Notes under the pieces: generated by a model | What the model saw: the letters and a program-made list of their open reading frames with translations, nothing else | Told to the model about the DNA's origin: nothing | Database searches by the model: none | Translations under genes and position numbers: made by a program | Shown here: one piece after another, positions 1-8,992 of the stretch | Layout: every line of letters begins with the position of its first letter | Position numbering within the stretch: the first letter of the stretch is position 1 | Assembly: GCA_033344735.1 (NCBI GenBank) | Contig: JAWPMW010000001.1 | Span: forward strand, 1,618,171-1,682,170 | Length of the DNA stretch: 64,000 bases | DNA from: Gammaproteobacteria bacterium | Lineage (GTDB): Bacteria > Pseudomonadota > Gammaproteobacteria > UBA4575 | Direction of reading: 5' to 3'

Positions 1-983
1 ACTTTGAAGACAAGTATCATTTACATGAATTTGCAAATATAGAGGAGTGTGCACAAACCCTATCTATTGATGAAGAACAATGTAAAAAAATATGGCAACA
101 AGCTCGTAAGAAGTTATACGCACACAGAGTAACAAGAATCGCACCAGGAACGGATGATAAAATCCTTACTAGCTGGAATGCATTAATGATTAAAAGCATG
201 TTGACTGCAAGCCGTATATTTAAAAACGAACAATATTTCACCTCTGCGCAAAGAGCGTTACAGTTCATATATTCTGACATGTATAAGCAAGGCCGATTAT
301 TTGCAACATATAAAGACACCAAAGCACACCTGAATGCTTACTTAGATGACTACGCCTTCTTGCTTGATGCCATTATTGAGTATTTACAGACAGATTGGGA
401 CAGCAACTATTTGCAATTTGCGATTGAGCTTGCTGATGTACTATTTACTCAATTTGAAGACACAGAATCTGGCGGTTTTTACTTCACTGCCAATGATCAT
501 GAATCGCTTATACAAAGACCTAAAGTCACTTCTGATGAGGCCACACCATCCGGTAACGGTATCGCTGCTCATGCACTACTAAGGCTAGGCTATTTACTCT
601 CAGAACCAAAATATTTAATTGCAGTAGAACGCACTCTTGAGTATGCAAGCCAACAAATCACTAGCACACCAATGGCGCATGCTTCTCTATTACGTTGCAG
701 CGAAGAAATTAGTAATCCACCAGAAACTATAATAATTCGTGGGGAAAGTGACGACATTAATCAATGGCAGGAAACTTGCCAGCAGGCCTTCAACCCTCAA
801 AGAATGACTTTTGCTATTCCAAATGATGCTGAAAATTTACCTGAAGCACTTAAAAATAAATTTGCTCAAAGTGGAGAAACGGTGGCCTACGTATGCCAAG
901 GGACAAGTTGCCAAGCGCCGATCAATCAAATTGCACAATTAATCAACGCATTAGACAAACATTATTCGACTAATAAAAATTAA
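1..983 (+). CDS. Thioredoxin-domain protein, YyaL/SPATA20 family (C-terminal part)
   Basis: The frame is open from the window edge (first whole codon at base 3) to a TAA at 981-983, giving about 326 residues. The family is normally about twice this length, so the N-terminal DUF255 thioredoxin-like half lies outside the window. What is visible is the helical barrel half, with the family signatures DDKILTSWNALM and EATPSGNG and a C-terminal CQGTSCQAP segment. An internal ATG at base 186 is not a plausible start because conserved family sequence continues upstream of it. The biochemical role of the family is not established. The gene converges on tpx, and the two stop codons overlap by four bases. 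Confidence 0.88.
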   Translation, partial: FEDKYHLHEFANIEECAQTLSIDEEQCKKIWQQARKKLYAHRVTRIAPGTDDKILTSWNALMIKSMLTASRIFKNEQYFTSAQRALQFIYSDMYKQGRLFATYKDTKAHLNAYLDDYAFLLDAIIEYLQTDWDSNYLQFAIELADVLFTQFEDTESGGFYFTANDHESLIQRPKVTSDEATPSGNGIAAHALLRLGYLLSEPKYLIAVERTLEYASQQITSTPMAHASLLRCSEEISNPPETIIIRGESDDINQWQETCQQAFNPQRMTFAIPNDAENLPEALKNKFAQSGETVAYVCQGTSCQAPINQIAQLINALDKHYSTNKN

Positions 984-1480
984 CCCAGGGCTTTCAATGC
1001 TGCGTCATAATCTGGCTCATCAGCAATCTCGTTAACTAACTCGGTATAAACCACATCATTGTCAGCATCTAATACGACCACTGCTCTGGCAGTTATCCCA
1101 GCCAAAGGGCCATCTTGAATTAGAACGCCGTAATCTTCTGCAAAATTTTGATTGCGCATCATTGATAAAGTCACGACATTTTCAACTTTCTCACTGGTAC
1201 AAAATCTTGACATTGCAAATGGAAGATCTGCAGCAATAATTAATACCACTATATCATTTCTATCTGCTGCAAAATCCGAAAACTTTTTGGTTGAAGTTGC
1301 ACATACTGGAGTATCTAAACTTGGGACAATATTAAGTAGTTTTTTCTTGCCCACAAATTCATCTAAATTGACATTATTAAGATCTTTATCAACCAACTGG
1401 AAGTCAGGTGCTTTTACACCAATTGCCGGCAGATCTCCATTAGTATGTATTTCATTCCCTTGTAGTGTAATTGTCGCCAT
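980..1480 (-). CDS. tpx: Thiol peroxidase, atypical 2-Cys peroxiredoxin
   Basis: The 166-residue product is the normal length for Tpx, a thioredoxin-dependent peroxidase that reduces lipid and other hydroperoxides. The peroxidatic cysteine is Cys60 in the motif LDTPVCATS, and the resolving cysteine is Cys94 in SRFCTSEKVENV. This pair defines the Tpx subgroup. A GGGGGA-type ribosome-binding site (complement of tcccccaa at 1483-1490) precedes the ATG. The gene is read in the same direction as gcvH, which ends about 45 bases upstream, so co-transcription is possible. Confidence 0.97.
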   Translation of the reverse strand: MATITLQGNEIHTNGDLPAIGVKAPDFQLVDKDLNNVNLDEFVGKKKLLNIVPSLDTPVCATSTKKFSDFAADRNDIVVLIIAADLPFAMSRFCTSEKVENVVTLSMMRNQNFAEDYGVLIQDGPLAGITARAVVVLDADNDVVYTELVNEIADEPDYDAALKALG

Positions 1481-1525
1481 TTACTCCCCCAAAATTATTT
1501 TGATAAGATTTGTATTTAATCGGCA

Positions 1526-1912
1526 CTATTTTGACTGATGACTATTATACTCGTCCATCGTCATTTTACCCTCAATAACATGATTCTGATCTACTTTAAT
1601 TTTTACAATCCAGCCTTTTTCGTAAGGTGATTCATTAATCAATTCTGGCTCATCGCCTAATTGCTCATTCACTTCTATAATCTTACCTTCAACTGGACAA
1701 ATAACATCCGATGCAGACTTAACTGATTCAACTACCAAGCATGCTTTACCTGCTTGTGTATTTATACCGGCTTCTGGTAATTCCACAAACACGATATCCC
1801 CCAACTGATCTTGAGCAAAATCAGTAATCCCGAGAGTAAATTCGCACTCATTTTGTGCCTGTAGCCATACATGGTTTTGTGTATAGATTCTTTCAGATAT
1901 ATCAGAACTCAT
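1526..1912 (-). CDS. gcvH: Glycine cleavage system H protein
   Basis: This 128-residue lipoyl-carrier protein shuttles the aminomethyl group between the P, T and L proteins of glycine cleavage. The lipoylation site is Lys65 in VVESVKSASD, and the preceding GDIVFVELPEAG segment is characteristic of GcvH. No gcvT or gcvP gene is present in the window, so the rest of the complex must be encoded elsewhere. The gene is transcribed divergently from the copper chaperone gene starting at 1990, with 77 bases between them. No glycine riboswitch is recognisable there. Confidence 0.96.
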   Translation of the reverse strand: MSSDISERIYTQNHVWLQAQNECEFTLGITDFAQDQLGDIVFVELPEAGINTQAGKACLVVESVKSASDVICPVEGKIIEVNEQLGDEPELINESPYEKGWIVKIKVDQNHVIEGKMTMDEYNSHQSK

Positions 1913-1989
1913 ATTTTGATCAGCTAGTTTTATCCTCTAAATAACCAGCAATGATATAATAAATAGCACCTATAACTAAACTAAAAACT

Positions 1990-2433
1990 ATGCGTATTTT
2001 TAATATATTTGGCTTGTGTATCGCGTGCACACTAACACTTCTCTCCTGCAGCCAGCAGTCAGAAAGTCCTTTACAAATAGATACTGCTTGGATACGTGAA
2101 GCGCCTCCTGGCGCCACCGCTATGGCGGGATACATGCAAATTATTAATAATTCTGCAAACAATGTAATTTTACACAGCGCAAACAGCCCTGCTTTTAAAG
2201 CAATCGAATTCCATCGTAGTATTGAAGAAAATGGAGTTTACAAAATGGTCCCACACCTACATTTACACATAGCAGCCAACAGTACATTTGAATTAAAGCC
2301 TGGCGACTATCATTTAATGATGTTTAATCCTACCAGCGCATTAAAAGAAGGCGATACTATAGAGGTAAACTTAGTCTTTAGTAACGAGCATATAGTCAGT
2401 ACTTCTGTTCCAGTAAAAAAAGCTCAGTATTGA
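1990..2433 (+). CDS. PCu(A)C-family copper chaperone, lipoprotein
   Basis: The protein has 147 residues. A short lipoprotein signal peptide ends at the lipobox LLSC, so the mature protein probably starts at the cysteine around residue 20. The remainder matches the PCu(A)C (DUF461) fold. Copper-binding Met/His residues are seen in AGYMQI, IEFHRS, YKMVPH and HLMMFNP, which is the spaced H/M pattern of the family. PCu(A)C proteins deliver Cu(I) to cytochrome oxidase and other periplasmic or outer-face acceptors. The gene is followed after 39 bases by the tungstate-type ABC permease gene on the same strand. The functional link between the two is unclear. Confidence 0.9.
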   Translation: MRIFNIFGLCIACTLTLLSCSQQSESPLQIDTAWIREAPPGATAMAGYMQIINNSANNVILHSANSPAFKAIEFHRSIEENGVYKMVPHLHLHIAANSTFELKPGDYHLMMFNPTSALKEGDTIEVNLVFSNEHIVSTSVPVKKAQY

Positions 2434-2472
2434 TTAGCAGATTTTATCTTCTCAATCACTCTGTAAACGTTT

Positions 2473-3168
2473 ATGAACGATGACCAAGGGATTTTCACTA
2501 CTGCCATTCAACTAATATTCACACTCGAGCCTGAATTAGTCGAAATTGTACTGCTATCCTTAAAAGTTAGTGTCACAGCAGTAATATTAGCCACTTTAAT
2601 ATCCATCCCTCTGGGTACTTTGCTTGGCGCTTATCATTTCAAAGGACGCGATATTATCACTGGCATAGTTAACGCGTTGATGGGACTTCCGCCAGTTGTG
2701 GTTGGCTTAGCTCTATATCTATTACTATCAAGAACAGGCCCACTTGGTGATCTAGAACTTCTATTCACCTCAAGTGCAATGGTTATTGCACAATGTATAT
2801 TAATCACGCCAATAATTAGCTCCTTAACCCAACAAACGATAGAAGATTTATTTAAGCAGCATGAGCTCCAATTCAAAGCATTAGGCGCTCCCACATTTAT
2901 AACACTCAGACCTTTACTTCGTGATGCTAGAACTAGTTTATTCACAGCCGTGCTCGCGGGGTTTGGTCGCGCATCAGCAGAGGTTGGAGCAGTATTGATC
3001 GTTGGTGGAAACATTAATCATGTTACTCGCGTCATGACTACCACGATTGCACTTGAAACGAGTAAAGGTAATTTAGAATTAGCGATGGCATTGGGAATTA
3101 TTCTGTTAGCAATTTCATTCACCATCACCAGTTTAATGATTGTGGTGCGTAAAACACAATCTGTTTAA
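2473..3168 (+). CDS. tupB: ABC transporter permease, tungstate (TupB) type
   Basis: This 231-residue integral membrane protein has about five to six hydrophobic segments (about residues 22-50, 62-82, 93-115, 155-180 and 195-222). It carries the ABC importer permease signature region around FKALGAPTFITLRPLLRDAR, and the segment GRASAEVGAVLIVGGNI is typical of TupB/ModB-like permeases. TupABC imports tungstate for tungsten or molybdenum enzymes. The cognate ATPase follows three bases later. No substrate-binding protein gene (tupA) is found beside it. Tungstate specificity is inferred from family resemblance only; molybdate or sulfate cannot be excluded. Confidence 0.85.
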   Translation: MNDDQGIFTTAIQLIFTLEPELVEIVLLSLKVSVTAVILATLISIPLGTLLGAYHFKGRDIITGIVNALMGLPPVVVGLALYLLLSRTGPLGDLELLFTSSAMVIAQCILITPIISSLTQQTIEDLFKQHELQFKALGAPTFITLRPLLRDARTSLFTAVLAGFGRASAEVGAVLIVGGNINHVTRVMTTTIALETSKGNLELAMALGIILLAISFTITSLMIVVRKTQSV

Positions 3169-3171
3169 TCG

Positions 3172-3903
3172 TTGAATATCATGCAATCCAACAACGAATC
3201 TCTGCCCTTGCGCCTTAATAATGTTAGCTACTGCGTGGATGAAATAACATTAATCAAAAATGTTTCTCTAGAGATAACCTCTCCTGGCACGACAGTAATT
3301 CTAGGCCATAACGGTTCAGGAAAGAGTCTATTATTAAAGCTAATGCATGGAGTAATCAACCCTAGCTCGGGACAGATAACCTGGAATAACAATCACCCCA
3401 ATACCAATCAATTCTGGCGCACATTTTTACTACAGCGTCCCACTTTCTTTAAACAATCTGTGCTTTCCAATGTTGAGTTTGTATTGCGCATTGCGAACAC
3501 ACCTAAAAGTGAATACAAAACACGATGCCAGCAAGCGTTAGAAATATGCGGCCTGAGCAAGCTAGCTGATCGAAATACACATTCCTTGTCAGGCGGAGAA
3601 TTACAAAAGCTTTCTTTAGCAAGAGCCTGGGTACTTGAGCCCAGTGTCGTATTACTTGATGAACCAACCGTGGCGCTAGACCCACCATCCGTGCTTGGAT
3701 TTGAGAATATTATTCAACAGTTCAAACAATCAAATACTAAAGTAATCATGACGACTCATGATTTATCTCAAGCAAAGAGACTAGCGGATGAAATTGTATT
3801 TATTGACTCAGGAAAAGTTGTTGAGAAATCGTCGGCTGAAAAATTCTTCTCTGGGCCAGAGTCTAGTCAAGCGCAAAATTTTATTTGTGGAGAACTAGTT
3901 TAG
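3172..3903 (+). CDS. tupC: ABC transporter ATP-binding protein, tungstate (TupC) type
   Basis: This ATPase subunit of 240-243 residues carries the Walker A motif GHNGSGKS, the Q-loop at LLQRPTFF, the ABC signature LSGGELQKLSLARA, the Walker B motif VVLLDEPTVALD and the switch histidine in MTTHDLSQAK. It pairs with the preceding permease to drive anion import at the inner membrane. The start is uncertain. A TTG at 3172 extends the frame by three residues relative to the ATG at 3181, and neither has a strong ribosome-binding site, which suggests translational coupling to tupB. Confidence 0.88.
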   Translation: MNIMQSNNESLPLRLNNVSYCVDEITLIKNVSLEITSPGTTVILGHNGSGKSLLLKLMHGVINPSSGQITWNNNHPNTNQFWRTFLLQRPTFFKQSVLSNVEFVLRIANTPKSEYKTRCQQALEICGLSKLADRNTHSLSGGELQKLSLARAWVLEPSVVLLDEPTVALDPPSVLGFENIIQQFKQSNTKVIMTTHDLSQAKRLADEIVFIDSGKVVEKSSAEKFFSGPESSQAQNFICGELV

Positions 3904-3936
3904 TTTTCACGCTTGATTGGCAATAATAACTTTTAA

Positions 3937-4218
3937 TTATTCGGTGCGTGCTGTGACTTCCAACAAGTGATAACCAAATTGAGTTTTTACTGGTCCTTGA
4001 ACCTCATTAAGTGGGGCACTGAAAACAACTTCATCAAATTCTTTAACCATCATTCCAGGACCAAACTCGCCCAAATCGCCACCTGATGAACCTGATGGAC
4101 ATTTCGAATGTTGCTTAGCAACATCGCCAAAATCTGTGCCTTTAGAAATTTGATCTTTTAATTCGTTACACTGCTGCTCAGTGTCTACTAAAATATGCCT
4201 TGCTGATGCTTTTGCCAT
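3937..4218 (-). CDS. ppiC: Parvulin-type peptidyl-prolyl isomerase
   Basis: The 93-residue protein consists of a single parvulin rotamase domain with no signal peptide, so it is a cytoplasmic PpiC-like enzyme. Family hallmarks are ASARHILV at the N terminus, KCPSGSSGGDLGEFG in the middle, and GPVKTQFGYHLLEV near the end, which contains a catalytic-site histidine. It accelerates cis-trans isomerisation of peptidyl-prolyl bonds. It lies 27 bases downstream of the small acidic protein gene on the same strand and is probably co-transcribed with it. Confidence 0.95.
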   Translation of the reverse strand: MAKASARHILVDTEQQCNELKDQISKGTDFGDVAKQHSKCPSGSSGGDLGEFGPGMMVKEFDEVVFSAPLNEVQGPVKTQFGYHLLEVTARTE

Positions 4219-4245
4219 AATAATTTCCTAATTTAGTTAAATACC

Positions 4246-4464
4246 TTACTCTTCTGTAGGCGCTTCTTCACTTGTTTCTGTTTCGGTAGGCGCTTCTTCA
4301 ACTGGCGCTGCTTTCTGCTCGGGAATTGTAACTAAGCCAGCATCTGCCAAGATTTTAGCTTTATCATCACCGTTAATATATTTCTTGTCTGAACCAATTA
4401 CGGCATAACGGCCTGATTTCTTCTGGAAAATTTTGTTGTCACCAACTGACTTTATTTCTTTCAT
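4246..4464 (-). CDS. Small conserved-type protein with acidic Pro/Glu/Thr tail
   Basis: This 72-residue protein has no recognised function. Residues 1-48 are basic-to-neutral and look like a small folded domain (KSGRYAVIGSDKKYING, then a helix KAKILADAGLV). Residues 49-72 are an acidic, low-complexity tail built from repeated EEAPTE-like units, encoded by short imperfect DNA repeats containing cgcttcttca. An ATG with a TAGGACAA upstream element (complement of 4465-4475) supports translation. It sits between ubiI and ppiC on the same strand. Confidence 0.7.
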   Translation of the reverse strand: MKEIKSVGDNKIFQKKSGRYAVIGSDKKYINGDDKAKILADAGLVTIPEQKAAPVEEAPTETETSEEAPTEE

Positions 4465-4560
4465 TTATTGTCCTATACGTTTGCTATGTTAATAATTTAT
4501 GGGTGCAGATTCTAACTGATTCTGCTTAGACGATTCTAGTTAGCATTGATATCTATATAC

Positions 4561-5748
4561 TTAGACAGGCACGCCTAATGCCTGACGCATAAAGATAAGC
4601 TTTAGTGGTAAAGCTTTATTTGTCACATTGACTCCAATCGAGCGTATTTGTTTTACTAGTGGCCGCTCTTCTCTAAACAAAGTATCAATCATCTCTAAAG
4701 AGCGTTGCATAACTAGATTTTCGCTTTTACGCGCTCGCTCATATTGACGTAATACTCGCTCACTTCCCAATGGCCGATCTGACATCTGTAGCAACTCGCT
4801 GAGGTGGGCAAGGTCTGCCAGTCCTAAATTTAGCCCTAAACCAGCCAATGGATGTACAGCATGTGCTGCATCACCAACTAGCACAACTCGATGGTCAATA
4901 TACTGCGTGGCTTGTGCTCCTAGCAATGGAAAACTCTTACGCTCAGATATTGAAGTAATATCTCCCAATTTATTTTCAAATGCCTCGCTAACTTGCCGGT
5001 TAAATTCATCATTACTTAACGCCATAAGCTGATGACATTTTTGCTCCGGGATGCTCCATACAATCGAACAGGTATTGTCCTCCAATGGCAACAATGCCAG
5101 TGGTCCATCAACAGTGAAGCATTGCCAGGCAGTTTGTTGATTATCTAATTCGGTCTTGACCGTACACACCAAACCTAACTGCTCATAATGCGTACGCACA
5201 TTGCTAGCACCAATACATTCACGCACTTTAGAACGTTGACCGTCCGCACCTATAACTAATTTCGCGGTTAATCGCTCACCATTATCTAATTCAACCAACA
5301 TTGATGACTCAGAAATAGCCGACAACTCAAATAATGAATTGTTAGTAAAATTAGTGATATTAGAATTACTATTGACTGCATCATTTAAAGCAGTCAGCAA
5401 TACTTGATTTTCAACAATCGAACCTAAAGATGAGTGACTTGTATCGCTGGCATTAAAATCAATCTGAGCACCACCATTCTGTTCCCACACATGCATTGAT
5501 CTGTACGGAAACGCTCGCATATGTTGTACATCCTGCCAAACATCAATCTGCTTTAACAACTCAATACTAGCCAAGTTTATCGCGCTGACACGCAACCCAT
5601 AAGCATCATCTTTCTGCCAAGGTGTATGTTCAGTATTATCAATTAATGCAACTCGTTCAAATTGCTGAACGAGCTTACATGCAGTTGCAATACCAACTAT
5701 GCCTGCGCCGACAACTACCACATCAAAATCTGTTAGCGCACTAACCAT
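4561..5748 (-). CDS. ubiI: 2-octaprenylphenol hydroxylase (ubiquinone C5 hydroxylase)
   Basis: This is a flavin monooxygenase of the UbiH/UbiF/COQ6 family. The Rossmann FAD motif VVVVGAGIVGIATA is at the N terminus, the internal motif VIGADGQRSKVRE lies in the middle, and the second FAD motif VLVGDAAHAVHPLAGLG follows. It follows ubiH in the order ygfB-pepP-ubiH-ubiI known from gammaproteobacteria, which is why UbiI is preferred over UbiF. The ATG at 5748 gives 395 residues and overlaps the ubiH stop by eight bases. A GTG at 5769 would add seven residues but lacks a better ribosome-binding site. Confidence 0.9.
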   Translation of the reverse strand: MVSALTDFDVVVVGAGIVGIATACKLVQQFERVALIDNTEHTPWQKDDAYGLRVSAINLASIELLKQIDVWQDVQHMRAFPYRSMHVWEQNGGAQIDFNASDTSHSSLGSIVENQVLLTALNDAVNSNSNITNFTNNSLFELSAISESSMLVELDNGERLTAKLVIGADGQRSKVRECIGASNVRTHYEQLGLVCTVKTELDNQQTAWQCFTVDGPLALLPLEDNTCSIVWSIPEQKCHQLMALSNDEFNRQVSEAFENKLGDITSISERKSFPLLGAQATQYIDHRVVLVGDAAHAVHPLAGLGLNLGLADLAHLSELLQMSDRPLGSERVLRQYERARKSENLVMQRSLEMIDTLFREERPLVKQIRSIGVNVTNKALPLKLIFMRQALGVPV

Positions 5749-6964
5749 GGTCTTCCATATGAGTGTCACCCAGAAAATATCTCAGCCCTAAATTACGCCT
5801 AAGCACACCACGTTGTACTGCCGGTAAACTGCTAATTATACGCACACCAATACTACGAAGTACTTTCGCCGGCCAAATTTGCGGTGCAAATAATCGTGTC
5901 AAACCATCAGTCAACTTAATTACATGATCACGATCCGGCATACGTTTCTGCTCATATTCATTCAGCATAACTGGGAAGTGTTCAGGCTTAAAGCCAATCT
6001 CAGTCAACATATGTACCAAAGTATGCACATCTCTCAAACCAAGATTAAACCCTTGAGCAGCTACTGGGTGCACTGTCTGTGCAGCATTTCCAATTAACAC
6101 CGCGTGCGGCCTAGTTAACTCATTACTTGTCGTTAATGATAAGGGATAAGCACTTCGTTTCCCCACTTCTAAAAATTTTCCTAACCGATAACCAAATGCT
6201 TTTTGCAAACTTTGCAAAAATTCTTCATCGTTCATCTGCAAATATTCATCTACATTTGCTTTAGCTTGTGTCCAAATTAAAGCACAATAACCATCCTGAA
6301 TTGGCAGAACCGCCAATGGGCCATGCTGAGTAAAGCGTTCATAGGCAATATTGTGATGTTGATTCTGCGTTCTTACATTTGTGATTATTGCAGATTGCTC
6401 GTAGTCTTTATGCTCAGCAGCAATATTTAATAAAGAGCGCACCATAGAGTTACCGCCGTCCGCACCCACTAATAGCGAAGTTGCAATACTTAATTGCTCA
6501 CTATCAAAATTAACTGTTAAATCGTAACCAGCTGAATTTTCTTGCGCACTCACAAGAGAAGCAGGTGACAGTACCGTTACATTTTTTAACTGTGCTACTC
6601 GATCACTAAGTGTTTTTATTAAATGATGATTTGGCATCATATAGCCAATTGGTGAAATACCATGTTGATTTGCGTCGATTCGTGCACCACCAAAGTTTCC
6701 CTGTTCAGAAATATCTAATCTTTCAATTGCTGTCGCAGCGCTAGCCATTTCCCGCCATATACCTGCTTGAATGAACATTTGTTCTGAGCTTCGCGTCATA
6801 CCTGTGGTACGCAAATCTAATACATTGGCATGCAAGGGCGCAGCTTGATTTTGCTCTAGCAGTAAAACGGAACACGGATTATTAGCCAGCGCAACCGCTA
6901 ACGACATTCCGACCAAACCACCACCAACAATGACAATATCGTATGAAGTATGTGAACCAGTCAT
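5741..6964 (-). CDS. ubiH: 2-octaprenyl-6-methoxyphenyl hydroxylase
   Basis: This 407-residue FAD monooxygenase catalyses C1 hydroxylation in ubiquinone biosynthesis. The N-terminal dinucleotide motif is IVIVGGGLVGMSLAVAL, the mid-protein motif is LLVGADGGNSMVRS, and the C-terminal FAD motif is VLIGNAAQTVHPVAAQGFNL. Length and motifs match UbiH. It lies between pepP (8 bases upstream) and ubiI (overlapping), consistent with one operon. Confidence 0.94.
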   Translation of the reverse strand: MTGSHTSYDIVIVGGGLVGMSLAVALANNPCSVLLLEQNQAAPLHANVLDLRTTGMTRSSEQMFIQAGIWREMASAATAIERLDISEQGNFGGARIDANQHGISPIGYMMPNHHLIKTLSDRVAQLKNVTVLSPASLVSAQENSAGYDLTVNFDSEQLSIATSLLVGADGGNSMVRSLLNIAAEHKDYEQSAIITNVRTQNQHHNIAYERFTQHGPLAVLPIQDGYCALIWTQAKANVDEYLQMNDEEFLQSLQKAFGYRLGKFLEVGKRSAYPLSLTTSNELTRPHAVLIGNAAQTVHPVAAQGFNLGLRDVHTLVHMLTEIGFKPEHFPVMLNEYEQKRMPDRDHVIKLTDGLTRLFAPQIWPAKVLRSIGVRIISSLPAVQRGVLRRNLGLRYFLGDTHMEDHG

Positions 6965-6972
6965 TTATATCT

Positions 6973-8280
6973 TTATTGGGCAGAAGACATGAAATTTTCA
7001 ATCGCATCAGCTTCTTTAATCAAGGCTTGAGTTAACACCTCGTTACCATTGCGAGTTACGCGCACATCATCTTCTATTCGTATTCCAGTATCCCAGTATC
7101 GTTTTGGTACACCACGAGATTTAGCAGGGATATAGATGCCTGGTTCAACGGTTAACACCATGCCGGGCTCGAACAATCTCCATTGCTCCTCAATTTTATA
7201 ATCACCAACATCATGTACATCTAAACCCAGCCAGTGACCAGTTCTATGCATATAGAAACGACGATACTCACCATCCTTAATTAGCTGTGCAGGACGGCCT
7301 TTTAATAATCCTAATTTCACCATACCTTTTGTTAGCACTCTTACTGCTGCTTCATGAGGATCATTCCAATGGTTGCCTGGCTGCACAGCCTCAATTGCAG
7401 CCAATTGCGCAGCAAGTACTAAATCATATAACTCTCGTTGTGGTTCACTAAATTCACCATTAACTGGAAATGTTCTAGTGATGTCACTGGCATAACCATG
7501 GTATTCGGCACCTGCATCTATTAATAATAAATCACCATCATTGAGTAAGTCTTTGTTATCTGTGTAATGTAAAATGCAACCATTCTCTCCGCCACCTACA
7601 ATCGAAGGATATGCTGTATCACAACCTGCTTTTTTAAATTCATATAGTAATTCTGCCTCAACCTGATATTCATACAAGCCTGGTTGGCAAAATTGCATTG
7701 CCCGTCGATGTCCAGACACAGCTGCTTTAGCAGCTTTTTTCATATGGCCTATTTCAACACCTGATTTAAATAGGCGTAATTCATGTAATAAGTGCTCTAG
7801 TGCAATAAATTCGTGTGGTGTATGGGCTCCACCACGACCTTTCTCACGAATTCTATTGACCCAGCCAATCACGCGGTGATCAAAATCAGCATTAACACCC
7901 ATGGTATAAAATACGCGCTCTCGTTGTTCTAAAATCCCTGGAAGAATTTCATCAATATCGCCAATTGGGAAAGCATCATCAGCTCCATATATATCTATAG
8001 CACCTTGTTGCCCAGCGCGACGTCCGTTCCATGTTTCCATTTTCATATCGCGTTCACGACAGAAAAGAATGAACTGCGCTTGTGGACGACCCGGGACTAA
8101 TACAGCGACGGCTTCAGGCTCTATAAATCCAGTCAAATACATGAAATCACTATCTTGACGATAGTCAAATTCAACATCGCGATTACGAATCTTGACAGTA
8201 GAAGCAGGCACAATGGCAATTGCATCGTTACCTATCATGCGCATTAGATTTCTTCTGCGCTTGGCAAATTCTTTATACAC
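6973..8280 (-). CDS. pepP: Xaa-Pro aminopeptidase
   Basis: This 435-residue M24 metallopeptidase removes N-terminal residues preceding proline. The N-terminal creatinase-like domain (about 1-170) is followed by the pita-bread catalytic domain. Metal ligands are visible in LLIDAGAEYHGYASDITR (two Asp), MHRTGHWLGLDVHD (His), TVEPGIYI (Glu) and GIRIEDDV (Glu). The start codon directly abuts the stop of ygfB, showing translational coupling in the ygfB-pepP-ubiH-ubiI order. Confidence 0.96.
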   Translation of the reverse strand: MYKEFAKRRRNLMRMIGNDAIAIVPASTVKIRNRDVEFDYRQDSDFMYLTGFIEPEAVAVLVPGRPQAQFILFCRERDMKMETWNGRRAGQQGAIDIYGADDAFPIGDIDEILPGILEQRERVFYTMGVNADFDHRVIGWVNRIREKGRGGAHTPHEFIALEHLLHELRLFKSGVEIGHMKKAAKAAVSGHRRAMQFCQPGLYEYQVEAELLYEFKKAGCDTAYPSIVGGGENGCILHYTDNKDLLNDGDLLLIDAGAEYHGYASDITRTFPVNGEFSEPQRELYDLVLAAQLAAIEAVQPGNHWNDPHEAAVRVLTKGMVKLGLLKGRPAQLIKDGEYRRFYMHRTGHWLGLDVHDVGDYKIEEQWRLFEPGMVLTVEPGIYIPAKSRGVPKRYWDTGIRIEDDVRVTRNGNEVLTQALIKEADAIENFMSSAQ

Positions 8281-8832
8281 TTACTGCAACTCCGTGGTCA
8301 TTTTTATTGGCTGCAATTCTTCAGCCACAAGCAAAGCTGACATACGCACATATTCCAACAGTTCATTGTAAGATACCTCTTCATCTTCTTCTCCTGTGTC
8401 TGCTCCATGTAATTGTGAAATACGAGTTAGATCAAGCAAAATTTCAGAAGTGTCGTCTGGTAAGGTTGCTTGAGCTTGCAATCCGGCATTGGCTAATCCG
8501 AATAAGAAGCCATCGCACCATGAAGCCAGTGCAGTAACTCTAGTGGTTAAATCAATCGAATCACTATCAGGTAACAGCAATTCTAGCTGCAGCACAGGAT
8601 CAGTCATCTGCGCACGTACCACTTCACATATATCAGCTAGCAAGTCATTCAATTCTTCGCTAGTAACAACATGGCTTAAGTCAGGCGCTAATGTACTAAT
8701 ACATGTGTCCAATGGATAAGAAATATCGAGCGCCACGGCACCACACAGGAATCCATGTAATTCTGATGCACGATCGCCAAAATCGAGCGATTGAAGTGCA
8801 TTATTTAGCAGTTGATAAGCAGGTAATTGCAT
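8281..8832 (-). CDS. ygfB: UPF0149 family protein YgfB
   Basis: The 183-residue alpha-helical protein is of the YgfB/YecA (UPF0149) family. The signatures ELHGFLCGAVALD near residue 25 and LASWCDGFLFGLANAG near residue 105 identify it. YgfB has been linked to regulation of antibiotic resistance in Pseudomonas, but its general biochemical role is open. It is the first gene of the operon containing pepP, ubiH and ubiI, and is divergent from the ZapB-like gene across a 160-base intergenic region. Confidence 0.93.
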   Translation of the reverse strand: MQLPAYQLLNNALQSLDFGDRASELHGFLCGAVALDISYPLDTCISTLAPDLSHVVTSEELNDLLADICEVVRAQMTDPVLQLELLLPDSDSIDLTTRVTALASWCDGFLFGLANAGLQAQATLPDDTSEILLDLTRISQLHGADTGEEDEEVSYNELLEYVRMSALLVAEELQPIKMTTELQ

Positions 8833-8933
8833 TTTCCGCAGTCTAACACCAATAAATGTAAATATTTATATCCTTAGGTGGGGAAATAACTCAGCTGTTT
8901 CAAGGAATTAGGCATAAATTTCAATTTGCCTTA

Positions 8934-8962
8934 TTGACCGCTGACCCTGTAAAATCTACTAT
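8934..8962 (+). promoter_or_regulatory. Sigma-70 promoter for the zapB-like/zapA/6S region
   Basis: A near-consensus promoter is seen: -35 TTGACC at 8934-8939, a 17-base spacer, and -10 TACTAT at 8957-8962. The start of transcription would fall near 8969, about 25 bases upstream of the ATG at 8993. It faces the small coiled-coil gene and zapA. Confidence 0.7.
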
Positions 8963-8992
8963 CTATCTACGCTAAATAATAATAAAAATACA

